Positions 8,762-11,042 of a stretch of 11,042 nt of DNA are shown here, piece by piece (positions within the stretch are counted from its first letter, which is position 1; each line of letters starts with the position of its first letter). Source of the stretch: Bacillota bacterium (lineage in GTDB: Bacteria > Bacillota > Bacilli > Bacillales_B > DSM-18226). Where the stretch lies: NCBI GenBank assembly GCA_021821235.1, contig JAKACS010000050.1, forward strand, positions 1 through 11,042, given 5' to 3'. The notes beneath the pieces were generated by a model. That model was given only the letters and a program-made list of their open reading frames with translations. It had not been told where the DNA came from and did no database searches. A program made the translations under genes and the position numbers.

Positions 8762-8994
8762 TTTTTCTGAAGCGGAATTCCAAAGATCTTTGCTGCTAAT
8801 GCCTGACCCGTTGGAGTTGCCGCCAACCCTCCTTCTTCTGTTTCTTTTAATGCTAATGATGTATTGGCCCACTTCGGCTCCCGAGCAAACAAGCTTCTTG
8901 TGACCCTGCCGATTCTTGCTGCACCAGCTGTATGCGAACTGGAAGGGCCAATCATAATCGGCCCGATACTATCAACTACGCTTTTAAATTTCAC
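8758..8994 (-). pseudogene. sdaAB/sdaAA: Remnant L-serine dehydratase: SdaAB N-terminus fused in frame to SdaAA C-terminus by internal deletion
   Basis: Intact SdaAB (about 220 residues) and SdaAA (about 300 residues) form the iron-sulfur L-serine dehydratase that turns serine into pyruvate and ammonia. Here one 78-codon frame stands in place of both genes. Residues 1 to about 46 (KFKSVVDSIGPIMIGPSSSH, then TAGAARIGRV) match the start of the beta subunit SdaAB. Residues about 47-78 (LALKETEEGGLAATPTGQ and AKIFG) match the very end of the alpha subunit SdaAA. The regulatory part of SdaAB and nearly all of the catalytic SdaAA, including its cluster cysteines, are missing, so it cannot be an active dehydratase. 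The GTG start (8992-8994) matches where SdaAB begins and follows GGGGGAGA at good spacing; an upstream ATG at 9016-9018 adds eight unrelated residues. The junction falls near 8848-8860. Its stop overlaps the recG start, so it may persist as a short leader frame. An assembly artefact or another intact copy elsewhere cannot be excluded. Confidence 0.9.
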
Positions 8995-9070
8995 CGATCT
9001 TCTCCCCCAATAGAACATTTAATTTATCAAAACATCTATTGACACAGTTTCCCCTAAAAATTTGATACAT

Positions 9071-9096
9071 AAAAAAAGAAGGGATTGCTCCCTTCT
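9071..9096 (-). terminator. Intrinsic terminator downstream of fakA
   Basis: Minus strand: a perfect 8-bp stem (AGAAGGGA / TCCCTTCT) with a GCAA loop runs directly into TTTTTT. It lies 14 nt after the fakA stop. This is a classic strong terminator separating yloU-fakA from the serine dehydratase remnant and recG, which therefore need a promoter within roughly 9000-9070. Confidence 0.92.
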
Positions 9097-9110
9097 ATTT
9101 TAGCCGTTCA

Positions 9111-10793
9111 TTATTCGATTGAAAAGATAAATGAGTAGAGCGGCTGCCTGCCATTGTGAGTTTCCACTTCGACGTTTTCAAACTGCTCCGCGACAAACTG
9201 TTCCATTACCTGAACTTCTTCATCTGAAACGTCTTCACCTTGGATGATCGTTACAATTTCCGAATTGTCATCAATCATCCCAGAAAGCAACTCTTGGGTC
9301 GTTTGTAGTTTATCTTTTCCTTTAACGACAATCTTGCCCTCTGCGATTCCCATAAAGTCACCTTTTTCAATTTCAAGCCCATCAATCGTCGTATCGCGAA
9401 CCGCAAAAGTGATTTGACCGGATTTCACATTTTTCATCGCCGCAAACATCGCTGATTGATTGGTCTCGGCTGAAGAACCTGGGTTAAAGGCCAGCAAAGC
9501 GGCAAGACCTTGGGGAACCGTCTTAGACGGAACCACATACACCTCTTCTTCCGAAACTTCAGCCGCCTGTTCTGCCGCCATAATGATGTTTTTGTTGTTC
9601 GGTAATATAAAGATTTTTTTCGCATTTACTTCTTTGATTGCTTTGACGATTTCTTCTGTACTCGGATTCATCGTCTGGCCGCCTTCAATTACTTTATCGG
9701 CGCCAATGCTGATAAACAATTCGGCAATTCCCGAACCCATAGACACTGCAACAATGCCGTATTCCTTTTTTTCTTTCTGTGCTGCTTTTGTTGTAGTCAC
9801 AAGCGGTGTTTGCGTCATTCCGACTATATTGGAATGCTGCTGGCGCATGTTTTCAATTTTAATATTAATCAGGCTCCCATAGCGCTGGCCATAGCTTAAC
9901 GCTGTTCCCGGCTCCTCAGTGTGAACATGGACTTTGACAAGCTCTTCATCGGCAACAACCAGCAAAGAATCGCCCAGGTTACTAAGATCCTGCCGGAAAG
10001 TTTCTTCTTTAAAAGGACTTTTGATGATTTTGCCTTTTTCAAATTTGACCATAAATTCGGTACAGTAGCCGTAAACAATATCTTCTGTATCGATATGGCT
10101 CTGTACGTTCTTATGATGTTCGGCATTGATGAGTTCCTCCATCTTCGGTAGCGTATCCGGAGAATCCGGGAGCTTCTCGCCTTTTAACTCTGCAAGGAAT
10201 CCTTCATAAACAAAAACCAAGCCTTGGCCTCCGCTATCAACGACTCCCACTTCCCTTAAAACGGGCAAAAGTTCAGGTGTCCGTTTAAGTGCGGCCTTCG
10301 CTTCCTTTAGAACCTCTACCATCACTGCGATGATATCATCTGTTTTTTCAGATGCCTGGACACCTTTTTTTGCTGCATCTTTTGCTACTGTTAAAATAGT
10401 ACCCTCTACAGGCTTCATTACCGCTTTATAAGCGGTCTCGACCCCCGCTTCAAGCGCGAATGCAAATTCGCTTGCGGAAATAACCGGCTTATTTTCAATT
10501 GACTTTGTAAAACCACGGAAAAGCTGCGAGAGAATTACTCCTGAATTTCCGCGTGCACCCATCAGCAACCCTTTCGAAAGTGCAACGCCTACTTTGCCGA
10601 TATGTTCTTGTACATTGTTTTGTACTTCCTTTGCACCGGAAGTAATCGATAATTTCATGTTTGTCCCAGTATCTCCATCCGGAACAGGGAAGACGTTTAA
10701 TGCATCAACCATCTGCGCATTGGCAGCTAAATGATTCGCTCCTTGTATAACCATTTCTGCAAAACGTATTCCATCAAGTGCTGTGATTGGCAC
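9111..10793 (-). CDS. fakA: FakA (YloV), ATP-dependent kinase subunit of fatty acid kinase
   Basis: FakA phosphorylates fatty acids presented by a DegV-family partner (FakB), giving acyl-phosphate for phospholipid synthesis from exogenous or recycled fatty acids. The 560-residue protein (B. subtilis YloV is about 553) has three parts. The N-terminal Dak2-type kinase domain contains NVFPVPDGDTGTNM at 33-46, whose aspartates bind Mg-ATP, and GARGNSGVILSQLFRG at 79-94. The middle domain has C244, H289 and H291, which by analogy to S. aureus FakA are candidate zinc ligands. The C-terminal DegV-like domain (about 340-560) includes EGGQTMNPSTEEI and ILPNNKNIIMAA. The start is GTG at 10791-10793, preceded by GAGGAGG about 8 nt away; no ATG fits the family start. 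It follows yloU by 16 nt and ends in a strong terminator. No fakB is in the window; partners usually lie elsewhere. Confidence 0.95.
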   Translation of the reverse strand: MPITALDGIRFAEMVIQGANHLAANAQMVDALNVFPVPDGDTGTNMKLSITSGAKEVQNNVQEHIGKVGVALSKGLLMGARGNSGVILSQLFRGFTKSIENKPVISASEFAFALEAGVETAYKAVMKPVEGTILTVAKDAAKKGVQASEKTDDIIAVMVEVLKEAKAALKRTPELLPVLREVGVVDSGGQGLVFVYEGFLAELKGEKLPDSPDTLPKMEELINAEHHKNVQSHIDTEDIVYGYCTEFMVKFEKGKIIKSPFKEETFRQDLSNLGDSLLVVADEELVKVHVHTEEPGTALSYGQRYGSLINIKIENMRQQHSNIVGMTQTPLVTTTKAAQKEKKEYGIVAVSMGSGIAELFISIGADKVIEGGQTMNPSTEEIVKAIKEVNAKKIFILPNNKNIIMAAEQAAEVSEEEVYVVPSKTVPQGLAALLAFNPGSSAETNQSAMFAAMKNVKSGQITFAVRDTTIDGLEIEKGDFMGIAEGKIVVKGKDKLQTTQELLSGMIDDNSEIVTIIQGEDVSDEEVQVMEQFVAEQFENVEVETHNGRQPLYSFIFSIE

Positions 10794-10809
10794 AAAAATT
10801 TCCTCCTCA

Positions 10810-11042
10810 CTACGAGTTCATTACACGAACTCCCTGTACGTAAATATTCACCGAGTCAACGGCAAGTCCGACAGTCTTGTCGAGGGTGTATTTCACCTTT
10901 GATTGAACGTTGTGGGCGACTTCCGAAATTTTAGTCCCATAGCTGACAATGATATACATATCAATATGTACTTCTTCGTTTTGCTGGCGAACAATGACAC
11001 CTCGAGTAAAATTTTCTTTGCGTAATATTTCTGTAAGACCAT
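10810..11042 (-). CDS. yloU: Asp23/Gls24-family protein YloU (C-terminal 76 residues, runs off the right edge)
   Basis: The visible frame reads GLTEILRKENFTRGV, then IDMYIIVSYGTKISEVAHNV and ends VNIYVQGVRVMNS. This matches the C-terminal two thirds of B. subtilis YloU, an Asp23-family (DUF322) protein of about 120 residues. Members of this family are alkaline-shock or envelope-associated proteins; the exact job of YloU is unknown, although the gene is regularly found next to fakA. The frame is open from the window edge to TAG at 10810-10812. The start and promoter are outside. The 16-nt gap to fakA contains the fakA ribosome site, so the two genes form one transcription unit that ends at the terminator near 9071. 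Confidence 0.93.
   Translation of the reverse strand, partial: GLTEILRKENFTRGVIVRQQNEEVHIDMYIIVSYGTKISEVAHNVQSKVKYTLDKTVGLAVDSVNIYVQGVRVMNS

Noticed and set aside
8762..8872. Possible 37-residue N-terminal extension of RecG
   Set aside because: It overlaps the remnant in another frame, has no RecG likeness, and the GTG at 8761 gives exactly the family length.
9039..9044. Perfect TTGACA on the plus strand
   Set aside because: No matching -10 at 16-18 bp and no plus-strand gene to serve; probably chance in AT-rich DNA.
9460..9882. 140-codon plus-strand open frame
   Set aside because: It is antisense to the well-supported fakA, lacks a convincing ribosome site and looks like a shadow frame.
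1..11042. Search for mobile elements, prophage, CRISPR repeats, toxin-antitoxin or defence genes
   Set aside because: All space is taken by conserved housekeeping genes with short gaps; no repeats of that type, transposase-like frames or foreign-looking stretches were seen.

Overview
This window is a core chromosomal segment of a Bacillota bacterium, almost certainly a Bacillaceae member close to Bacillus. Every protein resembles its Bacillus subtilis counterpart from memory. The gene order, read along the minus strand, is also the Bacillus one: yloU, fakA (yloV), sdaAB/sdaAA, recG, fapR, plsX, fabD, fabG, acpP, rnc, smc. All genes lie on the minus strand, so transcription runs from high to low coordinates. 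No mobile element, CRISPR array, tRNA or rRNA was seen. I could not identify the species.

Right end (about 8750-11042). The C-terminal part of an Asp23-family protein (YloU) is followed after 16 nt by fakA, the ATP-dependent kinase subunit of the fatty acid kinase system. A strong intrinsic terminator (9071-9096) closes that unit. The place where sdaAB and sdaAA (the two subunits of L-serine dehydratase) should follow holds only a 78-codon open frame. Its first ~46 codons are the SdaAB N-terminus and its last ~32 are the SdaAA C-terminus. This is an in-frame internal deletion that removed the bulk of both genes. Its stop codon overlaps the recG start (GTGA), so the link to recG survives.

Middle (about 2974-8761). 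recG (branched-DNA helicase) is followed by the type II fatty acid and phospholipid synthesis regulon: fapR, plsX, fabD, fabG, acpP. A sigma-A-type promoter (-35 TTGCAA, 17 bp, -10 TATACT) precedes fapR. A 17-bp FapR operator lies where transcription should start, which suggests autoregulation by malonyl-CoA. fapR begins with TTG. fabD and fabG overlap by ATGA. acpP has a strong ribosome site, a candidate promoter of its own and a hairpin terminator downstream, as expected for an abundant carrier protein.

Left end (1-2863). rnc (RNase III) and the first ~677 codons of smc (ATPase head N-half, coiled coil, most of the hinge) run off the window edge. I checked the smc frame by hand and saw no frameshift or stop.

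How the genes fit together: FabD loads malonyl groups onto AcpP, FabG performs the first reduction of each elongation cycle, and PlsX turns acyl-ACP into acyl-phosphate for membrane lipid. FakA makes the same acyl-phosphate from exogenous fatty acids, and FapR adjusts the set to malonyl-CoA level. recG, rnc and smc are housekeeping genes of DNA repair, RNA processing and chromosome segregation. I found no novel multigene system; the serine dehydratase deletion-fusion is the one real departure from the ordinary layout.
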